From the NCBI RefSeq assembly GCF_030325625.1, contig NZ_JACAIS010000004.1, forward strand, positions 186,001-250,000: a stretch of 64,000 bases of DNA, given 5' to 3'. Of the stretch, positions 18,042 to 26,932 are shown one piece after another. Each line of letters opens with the position of its first letter. Position 1 is the first letter of the stretch. The notes beneath the pieces were generated by a model. It was not told the DNA's origin and ran no database searches. It worked only from the letters and a program-made list of their open reading frames with translations. Both the position numbers and the translations under genes were made by a program. This DNA is from Sphingobacterium sp. N143. GTDB lineage: Bacteria > Bacteroidota > Bacteroidia > Sphingobacteriales > Sphingobacteriaceae.

Positions 18042-18242
18042 TTACAATTTTTTAAGCTCTTCATCAGGCCAAGTAATCAATTCGCTCAACAGATAAGGCT
18101 TAGGCTCCGTTTCATCCGTAAATTGTGCCAAAAAATCATGTACATCGCCTTCAACCCTGATCAGTTTTCCGTCCTGAATGACGGCATAGCCCTCCGCGAT
18201 CCATTGTTCAATTTTTTTTCTGTTGATCTGTATATGCTCCAT
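18042..18242 (-). CDS. Small hypothetical protein, 66 residues
   Basis: A 66-residue protein, not recognised. It is charged and without signal or membrane segments; it has an N-terminal helix and an acidic C-terminal half. Its first 23 bases nearly match the start of the DUF305 gene (MEHIQIN against MEHIQNN). It begins the small-gene run 18242-17154. Coding status is supported by the tight spacing to the next gene only. Confidence 0.5.
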   Translation of the reverse strand: MEHIQINRKKIEQWIAEGYAVIQDGKLIRVEGDVHDFLAQFTDETEPKPYLLSELITWPDEELKKL

Positions 18243-18301
18243 GTCAGCTCCCTGCTAAAGTTTTCTCCTTATACTCACCTTGTTTTATAGATGAACAATA
18301 C

Positions 18302-18384
18302 TATCTCCTATATCGTTTCTCTTATTTTGGTTTAACCGAATTTTCAATTCATATCCGAACAGAAGGAGATACACTAAACCAAAA
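18302..18384. repeat. Interleaved inverted repeats with pseudoknot topology
   Basis: TATCTCCT (18302-18309) pairs with AGGAGATA (18364-18371), and TTTTGGTTTA (18325-18334) pairs with TAAACCAAAA (18375-18384). The order a-b-a'-b' is that of an H-type pseudoknot if transcribed. It lies between the divergent genes at 18242 and 18524. Confidence 0.4.
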
Positions 18385-18523
18385 AAAAATAACAAACTAA
18401 TAACAAGCACTTTAACTATTTAAATAAAATTATCCAGATGAACAGATCCTTTTGGCAAACTATTTGTTATAACAGCGAAAGTTTTCCTTTCGAAAACTTA
18501 ACACTAACATTTTTTTTAATATC

Positions 18524-19048
18524 ATGAAAAAAGTACTTCTACCTTTTTTAACACTTTTTACATTATTATTTGTCGCAAATAAGCCGGCAAATGCGCAAAC
18601 TCCTTACCGGACAGCTATTGGCATCGGAATAGATTTAGGAGATGGGGAATCATTGTTTGGCCCACAGATAAAACATAATTTTGGTGGCCATGATGCCGGA
18701 AACGCTCAAGTTTTATTTGGTGATAATATCACCGTGGTCGGTGTAGACTACTCTTATAACAAACGTATTCCTGGATCCCGCGGTCTATCTTGGTATGTGG
18801 GTGTAGGTCCTCAAGTATCATTTATTGATTATGGTAAATGGCACAACGACTGGTATGATGACTATCACTGGAAAGATGGCGATACCCATGTTGATTTTGC
18901 TATCCGTCCGGCACTAGGCCTAGAGTTCAGAATTCCTGCAGCACCTTTGGCCATGCACTTCGATTGGAAACCTTGGTGGAATCTTTCGCACGGTTCTAAC
19001 TTTGAGCCTTCACGTTTCTCCCTTGGATTCAAATTTGTCCTCAACTAA
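18524..19048 (+). CDS. Secreted outer-membrane-like small protein
   Basis: A 174-residue protein with a signal peptide (1-24, ending ANA). The rest is rich in aromatic residues and glycine with alternating beta strands, and it ends in FSLGFKFVLN, a typical outer-membrane beta-barrel C-terminus. It may be a small barrel, but no family was recognised. It is monocistronic, with a strong terminator 10 bases after the stop. Confidence 0.75.
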   Translation: MKKVLLPFLTLFTLLFVANKPANAQTPYRTAIGIGIDLGDGESLFGPQIKHNFGGHDAGNAQVLFGDNITVVGVDYSYNKRIPGSRGLSWYVGVGPQVSFIDYGKWHNDWYDDYHWKDGDTHVDFAIRPALGLEFRIPAAPLAMHFDWKPWWNLSHGSNFEPSRFSLGFKFVLN

Positions 19049-19057
19049 TGACATTAT

Positions 19058-19100
19058 ATCAAAAAAAACCGCAGACACAGCCTCTGCGGTTTTTTTTGAT
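19058..19100 (+). terminator. Terminator after small OMP-like gene
   Basis: A perfect 18-bp inverted repeat (19058-19075 with 19083-19100) has an A-tract left and a T8-tract right, so it can work in both directions. Confidence 0.9.
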
Positions 19101-19184
19101 AACCAGTCAAACCTTCCCTGTACAATCCTTTACGAGAGCTGTGATCCAGATCTTATTTGGTGGAACAAAACTGAAATACATAAA

Positions 19185-19226
19185 AAAACAAAAGCCTTTG
19201 GAGCTTATTCCAAAGGCTTTTGTTTT
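19185..19226. terminator. Bidirectional terminator near fatty-acid hydroxylase gene
   Basis: A perfect 18-bp stem (19185-19202 with 19209-19226) is flanked by A- and T-rich arms. It lies 24 bases past the stop of the minus-strand hydroxylase gene and is probably its terminator. Confidence 0.85.
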
Positions 19227-19249
19227 AGACTGTCATTCAACCAATGCAG

Positions 19250-19918
19250 CTATACTTTCCCTTCTTTTAATGTTGAGGTTTCCTTCTTAGGCTCCTTTTC
19301 TTCAAAGCCCGAACGCAGAATCTCGTCCCAGAGTGAAGAACTCACCCCAAATCCTTTCTCAGGATCCGAGTAATGGTGCAACATGTGATGCTGTTTGATC
19401 CGCTTAAAGATGCCGCTCTTGAAATTGGCGTGATGCATGGCATAGTGACATTCATCATAAATCAAATAACCGACCATAAATCCCGAGAAGAAACAGGCTA
19501 AGATAAACTCATCAGAAAAAAATAAAGTAAATCCCAAATAGACCAAAACTGCCAATGGAATACTCGCAGAGAGTGGCATGACCAGGCGCATGCGGTCCCT
19601 TGGATAATCATGATGAACACCATGAAAAATAAATGCGATCCGTTTTCCCCATGTTGATGTGGGATGATAGTGAAATACCCAGCGGTGCAGGGCATACTCA
19701 AATGCAGTCCAAAATGCCAGTCCGAAGATAAAATACCCGATATATGTAAGGAAAGGAACTTCTCCCCAAACCAGTGCCTTATAAGAAAAGAAAACAACTA
19801 CAGGTACATAGAAAATCAACGGTACACTCCAGTGCACTTTCGTCAAAGACTCCAAAAAGTCATTTTTGAACATACGCGTAGATTCCGTAGAATTTGAAAC
19901 ATAATTACGCTTTGCCAT
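19250..19918 (-). CDS. Sterol desaturase/fatty-acid hydroxylase family protein
   Basis: A 222-residue membrane enzyme with about four hydrophobic segments. It carries the histidine clusters of the diiron hydroxylase superfamily: HRWVFHYH (78-85), HGVHHDYP (99-106), HYAMHH (158-163) and HHMLHH (177-182). These ligate two irons for oxygen-dependent hydroxylation or desaturation, perhaps of lipid acyl chains. Length and motif order resemble FA2H-like bacterial enzymes. Substrate is unknown. Confidence 0.9.
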   Translation of the reverse strand: MAKRNYVSNSTESTRMFKNDFLESLTKVHWSVPLIFYVPVVVFFSYKALVWGEVPFLTYIGYFIFGLAFWTAFEYALHRWVFHYHPTSTWGKRIAFIFHGVHHDYPRDRMRLVMPLSASIPLAVLVYLGFTLFFSDEFILACFFSGFMVGYLIYDECHYAMHHANFKSGIFKRIKQHHMLHHYSDPEKGFGVSSSLWDEILRSGFEEKEPKKETSTLKEGKV

Positions 19919-19943
19919 AATACTATTTTTATTATTCCCAACA

Positions 19944-19951
19944 CAAAAATA
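19944..19951 (-). promoter_or_regulatory. Candidate -7 box of the hydroxylase gene
   Basis: The minus strand reads TATTTTTG, a TAnnTTTG match, 25 bases before the start at 19918. A TTTG 13 bases further upstream is too close to be an ideal -33 element. Confidence 0.45.
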
Positions 19952-20154
19952 AGTATTTTAAGCACAAATGAAGAAGGCTCCGGAGCAGAAAAACAAAATA
20001 TTTGACCTTTTCAACAAAAAAGTTAAACAGCCCTTTCCTGCTCCCAGAAGCGTAAACCCTTTTATTTCATCTTTTAACTCTAATTTCCTAAAGTTTCGCT
20101 ATAATTCATCAAAAACAGCTTCCTACCAAAATTGACAAAATCAAGACAGTTTCC

Positions 20155-20835
20155 TTATTTAAAGTTGACCGTTCCACCGGCCATCTTCTTCTCTACACGT
20201 TGTTCGGGCTTACCATAAACATCGATCACTCCTCCCCCACGGGTTTTCGTTTCAATCGAATCCACGGCATGCACTTCAGCTTTACCGCCGCCATTAACGG
20301 TCACCAGGGTAGTCGTCGTCTTAAAATCCTTTCCTTCGTATTTACCACCAAAATTAGAAATGACCTCTTGTCTATTTGCTTTTCCATAAAGTGCCACAGT
20401 TGCTCCTGAAGTTACCTTCACTTCAGCAGTTTTGGCATCTGCATATAAATCTACTAAGCCACCTTCTGAAGCATATACTTTTAAATGATCAGCTGAGATC
20501 GTATTCTTTGTTGTTGCAAATACCTTCGCGCCTTTTTTAGCCTCTACATTTTTCAGGCTCTTATAATAGACCTTAACAGAAATATTTCCTCCCTGTAGCA
20601 TATTTAACGTATTCATCTTCAATGCAAGGGCGCCGTTGGTATTGACCACTTTCACATTTTCGTAATTCTGCCCTTCAAAGGTCACCAAAGATTCGTCTGA
20701 CTTGATCAATTCGACCTGTATCTTATCGGTCGCCAGCACTGAACTAAAATCGCCAACATTTTGTTTTGCCTGTCCAAACCCCACCTGGGTCATCAATAAA
20801 AAAATTGCACTAAGTCCTAAAAATTTCATACGCAA
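20155..20835 (-). CDS. DUF2807 (head GIN) secreted protein
   Basis: A 226-residue protein with a signal peptide (1-21, FGQ) and a DUF2807 right-handed beta-helix-like region of repeated short strands. Typical phrases are VKVYYKSLKNVEAKKGAKV and KVTSGATVALYGKA. Such putative auto-transporter adhesin head domains occur on Bacteroidota surfaces; the function is not known. It is monocistronic. The bases across its start, ATTATTTGC before GTATGAAA, nearly match those of the DUF1543 gene at 29058. Confidence 0.85.
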   Translation of the reverse strand: MRMKFLGLSAIFLLMTQVGFGQAKQNVGDFSSVLATDKIQVELIKSDESLVTFEGQNYENVKVVNTNGALALKMNTLNMLQGGNISVKVYYKSLKNVEAKKGAKVFATTKNTISADHLKVYASEGGLVDLYADAKTAEVKVTSGATVALYGKANRQEVISNFGGKYEGKDFKTTTTLVTVNGGGKAEVHAVDSIETKTRGGGVIDVYGKPEQRVEKKMAGGTVNFK

Positions 20836-21080
20836 ATAATTTTTCTTTTAAAAGTCCGACCGAATATCCCGCATACTCAGCAATTTCTCTGCAAATTAAC
20901 ATGGATATTCATCCGGATATACCTGTTTTTTCTTAATAGCCGTAAATAATAGCACGGTTCATTGGCCCTATTGTTTTTGAAGCCTGACCGCTGTGATTTA
21001 TCGGACTTTCGCCTCCAACAGTTGTCAAAAAATAAGCCAATCCCGTTAATTAAAGGGATTTTTAACCAATTTTGACATAA

Positions 21081-21113
21081 AAAAAGGCGTCCTAAAAAAT
21101 AGGACACCTTTTT
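21081..21113 (-). terminator. Terminator of fbaA
   Basis: A GGTGTCCTA/TAGGACGCC stem, with one G-U pair on the minus-strand RNA, is extended by A/T arms; T-tract on the minus strand. It lies 18 bases past the fbaA stop. Confidence 0.85.
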
Positions 21114-21130
21114 ATTAAAATTTTGACAGC

Positions 21131-22210
21131 TTACAATTTGCTGTTTACATCTACTGCATTCAAATCACCAAATGCCTCTTTCAAACGGGCAACAAACGCG
21201 TCTTCACCTTTACGTAACCAGACACGCGGGTCATAAAACTTTTTATTTGGCGAATCAGATCCTTCAGGATTACCGATCTGGCCTTGTAAATAATCATGGT
21301 TTTTAGCTTCGTATGCTCTTACACCATCCCAAAATGCCCATTGCATATCTGTATCGATATTCATTTTGATCGCTCCATAGGAAATAGCCTCAGCAATTTC
21401 TTCCGGCGAAGAACCCGAACCACCATGGAAGACAAAATTCACTGGCTTCTCAGCCGCAAGATTATATTTCTCACGGATATATTGTTGTGAATTATGCAGA
21501 ATGACAGGCTGTAATTTTACATTACCAGGTTTGTACACACCATGTACGTTACCAAATGCCGCAGCAACTGTAAATTTGTCAGATACTTTCGACAATTCTT
21601 CATACGCATAAGCAACCTCTTCAGGTTGTGTGTATAATTTAGAACTGTCTACATCTGAATTGTCAACACCATCTTCCTCTCCACCAGTAACACCCAATTC
21701 GATTTCTACAGTCATTCCCAGTGGTTTCATACGCTCCAGGTATTTTTTTGAAATCTCGATATTCTCTTCAATAGGCTCTTCAGACAGATCCAACATATGC
21801 GAGGAGAACAATGGCTTACCATGTTGAGCAAAGAATTTTTCACCTGCATCCAACAAACCGTCGATCCAAGGTAAAAGTTTTTTAGCCGCATGATCCGTAT
21901 GTAAGATAACAGCAACACCGTAATGTTCTGCAAGAAGGTGTACATGCTGTGCCGCAGATACTGCCCCCAATACACAAGCTTGTAAATTATCATTATTCAA
22001 TGATTTACCAGCATAGAATTGCGCACCGCCATTGGACAATTGAATAATGACAGGAGAGTTTACCGCTTTTGCGGTTTCCATCACCGCATTGATCGAATTT
22101 GTTCCGATAATATTTACCGCAGGTAAAGCGAATTTGTGCTTCTTCGCTACTTCAAACAACTCTTGTACTTGATCACCTGTCAATACACCTTTAAAATCTT
22201 TTAGGCTCAT
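21131..22210 (-). CDS. fbaA: Class II fructose-bisphosphate aldolase
   Basis: A 359-residue zinc aldolase of glycolysis and gluconeogenesis that interconverts fructose-1,6-bisphosphate with DHAP and glyceraldehyde-3-phosphate. Zinc ligands and active-site motifs are visible: HTDHAAKKLLPW, SSHMLDLSEEPI, GVTGGEEDGVDNS, AAAFGNVHGVYKPGNVKL, FHGGSGSS and MNIDTDMQW. Length fits the E. coli-type subclass. It is divergent from an ArsC-like gene, and a palindrome lies between the two. Confidence 0.97.
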   Translation of the reverse strand: MSLKDFKGVLTGDQVQELFEVAKKHKFALPAVNIIGTNSINAVMETAKAVNSPVIIQLSNGGAQFYAGKSLNNDNLQACVLGAVSAAQHVHLLAEHYGVAVILHTDHAAKKLLPWIDGLLDAGEKFFAQHGKPLFSSHMLDLSEEPIEENIEISKKYLERMKPLGMTVEIELGVTGGEEDGVDNSDVDSSKLYTQPEEVAYAYEELSKVSDKFTVAAAFGNVHGVYKPGNVKLQPVILHNSQQYIREKYNLAAEKPVNFVFHGGSGSSPEEIAEAISYGAIKMNIDTDMQWAFWDGVRAYEAKNHDYLQGQIGNPEGSDSPNKKFYDPRVWLRKGEDAFVARLKEAFGDLNAVDVNSKL

Positions 22211-22292
22211 ATTTCTGTTATTGATTTATTTAATCTTTATTAACTCTTGAAGCTACTAAATTATTAAAAATAATTATTACTTCCTAATTTTT

Positions 22293-22313
22293 ATAGTGTA
22301 CTAAATACACTAT
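22293..22313. promoter_or_regulatory. Candidate operator between fbaA and the ArsC-like gene
   Basis: An 8-bp perfect inverted repeat, ATAGTGTA and TACACTAT, is separated by CTAAA. A further half-site TACACTA lies at 22402-22408, just after the promoter of the ArsC-like gene. The binding protein is unknown. Confidence 0.45.
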
Positions 22314-22369
22314 CATTTCACCGGGAATGGCATAGTCTGGAAAAAATTCATCATAAAGCACCCAACCTA

Positions 22370-22399
22370 TTTGAAAACCCGGGGGATTGACTAAATTTG
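22370..22399 (+). promoter_or_regulatory. Strong Bacteroidota-type promoter of the ArsC-like gene
   Basis: TTTG (22370-22373), 18 bases, then TAAATTTG (22392-22399) match both -33 and -7 consensus elements. The transcript would begin near 22405, about 17 bases before the start. Confidence 0.7.
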
Positions 22400-22421
22400 A
22401 ATACACTAATTTATAATCATT

Positions 22422-22769
22422 ATGCTACAGGTATACGGTATCAAGAATTGTAACACGGTAAAGAAGGCATTGACATGGCTGGAAGAGAATAACCTTCCGT
22501 TCCAATTTCATGACTTCAAAAAAGAAGGTGTCAGCGAGGAAAAGTTAAAAGAATGGGAGCAACAGGCTGATTGGCAATCTTTGGTCAATAAAAAAGGAAC
22601 CACCTGGAAAAAGCTGACGCCCGAAGAACAGGCCCAGGTAGTCGATGCCGAGAGTGCCAATCAGGTCCTTCAGCAATACAGCAGTATGATCAAACGGCCG
22701 GTCATTGAACATGGCAGTGGTATCCTGCTGGGATTTAATGAAGACGAATACAGGGTCAACTTAAAATAA
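22422..22769 (+). CDS. ArsC/Spx-family (YffB-like) reductase
   Basis: A 115-residue thioredoxin-like protein of the ArsC/Spx family. It starts [19 protein letters not shown], with a single active-site-type cysteine (C10) in CNTV. It also has [18 protein letters not shown] and a cis-proline segment IKRPVIE. This resembles YffB/Spx-like proteins more than true arsenate reductase, whose motif is CGTSR/CxxSR-like. Role may be thiol-related. It is transcribed from the promoter at 22370 and ends at a strong terminator. Confidence 0.82.
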   Translation: MLQVYGIKNCNTVKKALTWLEENNLPFQFHDFKKEGVSEEKLKEWEQQADWQSLVNKKGTTWKKLTPEEQAQVVDAESANQVLQQYSSMIKRPVIEHGSGILLGFNEDEYRVNLK

Positions 22770-22776
22770 TTGTTAC

Positions 22777-22802
22777 AAGCTCTCTAAAAAAGAGCTTTTT
22801 TT
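22777..22802 (+). terminator. Terminator after ArsC-like gene
   Basis: A 7-bp stem AAGCTCT/AGAGCTT with a 7-base loop is followed by a T-run to 22802. It lies eight bases past the stop codon. Confidence 0.85.
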
Positions 22803-22860
22803 GGCCTTATGTACTTTTCATTGTATATTGGAGCAGATAAACAATATAATTCAAACACAT

Positions 22861-24807
22861 ATGATGAAAAGATTTGCATTGGCTTCCTTAAGCCTTGTTG
22901 CATTGAGCTACGCTTTTCCGTCCTTCTCGCAAGAGAAAACTTCCAATTATAGTTATACAGAGGCATTTGCGCCATTATTTTTCAACAATAATGGCACGGA
23001 ATACCGGTCAGCAGCAGGCAAACCTGGTATCGGTTATTGGCAAAATGCCGCTGACTATAAGATAAAGGCATCGCTTAATGATCAAAATGATCAGATCACA
23101 GGAGCCGTCGAGATCACCTATAGCAACAATAGTCCCGATGATATGGATTATCTTTGGCTCCAGCTGGATCAGAATATGTTTTCCCAGCATGGGCGTGGGC
23201 AGCTGATCTCCCCTTTGACCAACAGTCGTTATGGTGATGGAAATTCTACCTTTGACGGCGGCTATCAGATTCAATCTGTTACAGACGCCAATGGCAATGC
23301 CATTGAGCATATCATCGATGACACCCGGATGCAGCTGAGGCTTCCCGCTGCACTTAAAAAGAAAGGTGGGAAAATAACCTTTAAGGTCGCTTACCAATAT
23401 ACTATTCCACAATATGGAGCAGACCGTACCGGTATTCTGGACACCAAGAATGGAAAGATCTATGCCATTGCTCAATGGTTTCCACGGCTCTGTGTATATG
23501 ATGATATCAGGGGTTGGAACACATTGCCTTATACCGGTCCTGGTGAGTTCTACCGTGAATTTGGCAATTATCAGGTGGAGGTTACAGCTCCAGCCAACCA
23601 CATCGTTGTCTTAGGTGGCGAACTCTTAAATCCACAAGAAGTATTTACGGCCGAACAGTTTAAAAGATACCAACAGGCACAGCGCAGCGATGAAACCGTA
23701 CTGATCCGTTCGGCAGAAGAAGTGATCGCCAAAGATTCCAGACCAGATAAAAAGACCCTGACCTGGAAATATCAGCTCAATAATGCACAAGATATTGCCT
23801 GGGCCTCCTCCAAGGCCTTCATATTGGATGGAGCAAAAATAAATTTACCAAGTGGAAAAAAAGCCCTGGCTTTATCCGCCTATCCCGTCGAAAGCAATAG
23901 CAACAATGCCTGGGAGCGCTCTACGGAATACACCAAGGCCGCTATTGAGATCTACTCCAAAAATTGGTTCGAATATCCTTATCCCGTGGCCGTGAATGTT
24001 GCTTCCAATGTCGGCGGCATGGAATATCCAGCGCTGTCTTTTTGTGGTCATCAAGCCAAAGCCGGCTCACTCTGGGGAGTCACCAATCATGAGTTCGGCC
24101 ACAACTGGTTCCCGATGATTGTCAGTTCCAATGAACGCGAACATGGCTGGATGGATGAAGGATTTAATACTTTTATCAATGAACTGGCGACACAAGAATT
24201 CAACGATGGTGAATATTATCGCTCGCAGGCAAGCAGGCCTTATATATTTACTTCCCGGAACCTTGAACCCATCATGAGCACACCTCAGAATATGAAAGAA
24301 CGCAATATCGGGGCCTTGGTGTACTACAAACCAGCCTACGGCCTTAAATTATTACGTAACGAAATCATTGGTAAAGAGCGTTTCGATTATGCCTTTAAGA
24401 AATACATTCAGGAATGGGCCTATAAACATCCAACCCCAGAAGATTTTTTCAAGGCAATAGAAAATGGTACCGGAGAAAGCCTTAACTGGTTCTGGCGCGG
24501 GTGGTTTGTGAACAATTGGCAGATGGATCAAGGCATCAAGTCGGTTTCTTATGTCAACAACGAGCCAAAACTCGGTGCGCTGATTACCGTTGAAAATCTG
24601 GAAAAGCTACCGATGCCCATTATCGTCGAAGCAACCACCGCCTCAGGAAAGAAAATACGGAAAAAATTACCTGTAGAAGTTTGGGAAAGAAACAATGTCT
24701 GGCAATTTAAAATCCCTACAACAGAAGCATTGCAATCCGTTCAGCTAGATCCCGATGCCGTCATGCCGGACAAAAATCCAGATAATAACACCTGGAAAGC
24801 AAATTAG
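22861..24807 (+). CDS. Secreted M1-family metallopeptidase
   Basis: A 648-residue zinc aminopeptidase-like protein. The signal peptide covers about 1-24 (ending SFSQ). The zinc site is HEFGH (H410, E411, H414) with E433 in DEGFN, preceded by the substrate-recognition GGMEYP. These are gluzincin features of the M1 family, acting in the periplasm or at the surface. The start at MMKRFAL (22861) was chosen because an upstream ATG at 22801 adds a non-signal leader that overlaps the previous terminator. Confidence 0.92.
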   Translation: MMKRFALASLSLVALSYAFPSFSQEKTSNYSYTEAFAPLFFNNNGTEYRSAAGKPGIGYWQNAADYKIKASLNDQNDQITGAVEITYSNNSPDDMDYLWLQLDQNMFSQHGRGQLISPLTNSRYGDGNSTFDGGYQIQSVTDANGNAIEHIIDDTRMQLRLPAALKKKGGKITFKVAYQYTIPQYGADRTGILDTKNGKIYAIAQWFPRLCVYDDIRGWNTLPYTGPGEFYREFGNYQVEVTAPANHIVVLGGELLNPQEVFTAEQFKRYQQAQRSDETVLIRSAEEVIAKDSRPDKKTLTWKYQLNNAQDIAWASSKAFILDGAKINLPSGKKALALSAYPVESNSNNAWERSTEYTKAAIEIYSKNWFEYPYPVAVNVASNVGGMEYPALSFCGHQAKAGSLWGVTNHEFGHNWFPMIVSSNEREHGWMDEGFNTFINELATQEFNDGEYYRSQASRPYIFTSRNLEPIMSTPQNMKERNIGALVYYKPAYGLKLLRNEIIGKERFDYAFKKYIQEWAYKHPTPEDFFKAIENGTGESLNWFWRGWFVNNWQMDQGIKSVSYVNNEPKLGALITVENLEKLPMPIIVEATTASGKKIRKKLPVEVWERNNVWQFKIPTTEALQSVQLDPDAVMPDKNPDNNTWKAN

Positions 24808-24858
24808 ACAGATAATTCAAATTCTATTCGTTATTTTTGATAACAGGAAATTAAAATC

Positions 24859-24906
24859 ATGAAACCATCATGAGCAGAGGAGAAAACGGCTTCATGATGG
24901 TTTCAT
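24859..24906. repeat. 15-bp inverted repeat before a secreted protein gene
   Basis: ATGAAACCATCATGA (24859-24873) and its exact complement (24892-24906) are separated by 18 bases. No T-tract follows on either side. It lies 21 bases before the start at 24928 and could be an operator or a weak terminator of the peptidase gene. Confidence 0.5.
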
Positions 24907-24927
24907 TGCGATTAAACTATTATTCTC

Positions 24928-25614
24928 ATGAAAATCATACAAACGATTCTAAGTTGCTTAGTTCTTTCGCTGATCGGCAGACAGCTCGTTGCACAGGAAA
25001 AAACACAGGGAATTATTATGGAACTGGTCAGTGGTGAAAAAATTGAGGGAGCACAGATCCAGAACCTACGCAACATGGTAGAAGTACAGACCAATAAGGA
25101 CGGTTCCTTTGCCATAGAAACCAACATCAATGATCTGCTGCTGATCAAGGCATCAGGGTATGAACAGGATACGGTATTTATCTACGATACCAGCCTGCGT
25201 AGAATATATTTGAATAGAATAAACAATCCCATCGAACTGACCGAGGTCATTGTCGAGCGGATGACCGATAGCAGGCTCGCGGCAGAGATCCAACGCGAAA
25301 AAATTGCTGGAAAATACTCCGATGTCAGCCAGCAACGCGGCGGTATACGAATTTCACCCAGCCGTATCTTTAGCAAAGAAGGAAAACAGGCACGATCCAA
25401 CTACAAGCTTTTGGTAGCAGAACAGGAAAAAAGAGCCGTTGACCGCAAATTCACCGAACGCCTGATCAAAGAACTGACACCATTGGAGGGTGCAGACCTT
25501 GCCTTATTCAAAGAACAATTTAGGCCATCCTACAAGTTTGTCCATAACAGCAGCGAGGAAACCCTGAAAGTATATATCATGGATAGCTATAAAAAATTTA
25601 ACGAGAAAAAATAA
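24928..25614 (+). CDS. Secreted carboxypeptidase-regulatory-like domain protein
   Basis: A 228-residue protein with a signal peptide (1-22, VAQ). A CarboxypepD_reg-like beta-sandwich (about 25-95) contains GIIMELVSGEKIEGAQI and KDGSFAIE. The C-terminal part (about 105-228) is charged and helical. Such domains occur at the N-terminus of SusC-type transporters, but no TonB-dependent barrel follows. The segment LTEVIVE after the domain recalls the EVVV link. Function is unknown. Confidence 0.7.
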   Translation: MKIIQTILSCLVLSLIGRQLVAQEKTQGIIMELVSGEKIEGAQIQNLRNMVEVQTNKDGSFAIETNINDLLLIKASGYEQDTVFIYDTSLRRIYLNRINNPIELTEVIVERMTDSRLAAEIQREKIAGKYSDVSQQRGGIRISPSRIFSKEGKQARSNYKLLVAEQEKRAVDRKFTERLIKELTPLEGADLALFKEQFRPSYKFVHNSSEETLKVYIMDSYKKFNEKK

Positions 25615-25645
25615 AAAACACCCCTTTTTATCAGCGTATTGTCAG

Positions 25646-25688
25646 AAGGCTTTAAACTGTAATATTTTTTATTTCAGTTTAAAGCCTT
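25646..25688 (+). terminator. Terminator before the Rrf2 gene
   Basis: A perfect 14-bp stem (25646-25659 with 25675-25688) has a 15-base A/T-rich loop and is followed by TTCTATT. It closes the unit at 24928. Confidence 0.8.
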
Positions 25689-25694
25689 TTCTAT

Positions 25695-25702
25695 TACTTT
25701 TG
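25695..25702 (+). promoter_or_regulatory. Candidate -7 box of the Rrf2-reductase unit
   Basis: TACTTTTG matches TAnnTTTG, 29 bases before the start at 25732. No -33 TTTG is seen because the position falls in the preceding terminator stem. Confidence 0.5.
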
Positions 25703-25731
25703 TACCATAAATTTTAAAATCAGTTAAGGGA

Positions 25732-26145
25732 ATGTTACATAATTTGAGATTTGCCACCGCATTGCACATTATGGTGTTGGCCCAGTTGAATGAATCCGAT
25801 CAATGGCTTTCTTCGGACTTTATAGCCTCCAGCATCCAGGTGAATCCGGCTATTGTGCGCAAGGAAATCGCTTCCCTGAAAGCGGCATTCCTCTTGACCA
25901 GTAAAGAAGGTAAAGGTGGCGGTATTCGTATTCATCCTGAAAATGACAAGATTACACTTGCCGACATTTATCTGAGCACCAAACAGGAAGAGCTTGTTGG
26001 CAAATTCAACAATCCCAATCCCAACTGTATAGTGGGTAAGCATATCAATTCCAAATTGCAAGATCTCTATCAGGAAGTCGACACTGATATTGTCTCCCGT
26101 TTGGAAAAAATAGCGCTGGCTGATTTTAGTAAAACATTTAATTGA
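25732..26145 (+). CDS. Rrf2-family transcriptional regulator
   Basis: A 137-residue winged-helix regulator of the Rrf2 family. The N-terminal helix-turn-helix (about 8-60) contains SSDFIASSIQVNPAIVRKEIASLKAAF, then a wing GKGGGIRI. Only one cysteine is present (NPNCIVG), so the three-cysteine iron-sulfur site of IscR or NsrR is missing; it is a YwnA-type member. It lies six bases before an NAD(P)-binding reductase gene, a common pairing, and probably regulates it. Confidence 0.88.
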   Translation: MLHNLRFATALHIMVLAQLNESDQWLSSDFIASSIQVNPAIVRKEIASLKAAFLLTSKEGKGGGIRIHPENDKITLADIYLSTKQEELVGKFNNPNPNCIVGKHINSKLQDLYQEVDTDIVSRLEKIALADFSKTFN

Positions 26146-26151
26146 AAAAAT

Positions 26152-26799
26152 ATGAAAGTAGCAGTTATTGGATCCACAGGCTATGTTGGATCCCATCTCG
26201 TAAAAGAACTGGTTGACCGCAACTATGATGTAATTGCCATTGCGCGCCATACCGACAGTATTCCGTCCAACGACAGAATCACTAAAATTCAGGCCGACGT
26301 CACAGATCAGGCTCAGTTGGTAAACGCTCTAAAAGGGGCCGATATCGTTGTCTCGGCATTCAATGCCGGCTGGACCAACCCCGATCTTTATGCCGATTTT
26401 ACAAAAGGGGCTTTGGCCATCCAACAAGCAGTCAAAGATGTCGGTGTGCGACGCTTTATCGTTGTCGGTGGAGCAGGGAGCCTCCTGGTTGAAGGAAAAC
26501 GTCTGGTGGACGCCCCAGACTTCCCTGCGGCAATCAAACCCGGGGCACTGGCCGCAGCAGATTATCTCGATACGATCCGAAAGGAAGAGCAGCTCAGCTG
26601 GACCATGATCAGTCCTGCCATTGAGATGAATTCACATGCGGGCGGAACCAGGACAGGCCAATACCGTACTGGCTTAGACCAGCCCGTATTCGATCAGGAA
26701 GGACGTTCCAGGCTGTCCGTTGAAGATCTTGCGGTTGCCATAGTCGATGAGATCGAAAATAAACAGTTTATTAACAAACGTTTTACGGCCGCCTATTAA
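26152..26799 (+). CDS. NAD(P)-binding NmrA-like reductase
   Basis: A 215-residue Rossmann protein of the NmrA/atypical SDR type (YwnB-like). The dinucleotide motif is GSTGYVGSHL (7-16), followed by ADVTDQAQLVNALKGADIVVSAF and VVGGAGSL. No clear YxxxK catalytic pair is visible, which fits the atypical class. It is translated just after the Rrf2 regulator and may respond to thiol or electrophile stress like YwnB-type operons; this is inference. Confidence 0.85.
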   Translation: MKVAVIGSTGYVGSHLVKELVDRNYDVIAIARHTDSIPSNDRITKIQADVTDQAQLVNALKGADIVVSAFNAGWTNPDLYADFTKGALAIQQAVKDVGVRRFIVVGGAGSLLVEGKRLVDAPDFPAAIKPGALAAADYLDTIRKEEQLSWTMISPAIEMNSHAGGTRTGQYRTGLDQPVFDQEGRSRLSVEDLAVAIVDEIENKQFINKRFTAAY

Positions 26800-26831
26800 G
26801 CACATACAATCGATTGATTGTAGATTTTATA

Positions 26832-26861
26832 ACAAAAGGGAAGCGCAATCTTCCCTTTTGT
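26832..26861 (+). terminator. Terminator after the NmrA-like gene
   Basis: A perfect 12-bp stem ACAAAAGGGAAG/CTTCCCTTTTGT with a six-base loop. T-richness is inside the stem arm. Confidence 0.8.
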
Positions 26862-26874
26862 CGTTGATATCATT

Positions 26875-26882
26875 TATATTTG
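26875..26882 (+). promoter_or_regulatory. Candidate -7 box of the permease gene
   Basis: TATATTTG matches TAnnTTTG, 51 bases before the start at 26933. A TTTG at 26857-26860 is only 14 bases upstream. Confidence 0.5.
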
Positions 26883-26932
26883 ACATAAATTAAACAATTA
26901 AAAAGCTAAATCATCGTAAAAGAATTAATCCT

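Noticed and set aside
17735..18242. HicA/HicB toxin-antitoxin pair
   Set aside because: One protein is weakly HicB-like, but the neighbour lacks HicA features (no catalytic His in a dsRBD-like fold).
20877..21107. 76-codon minus-strand frame
   Set aside because: It overlaps the fbaA terminator and has no coding-like features.
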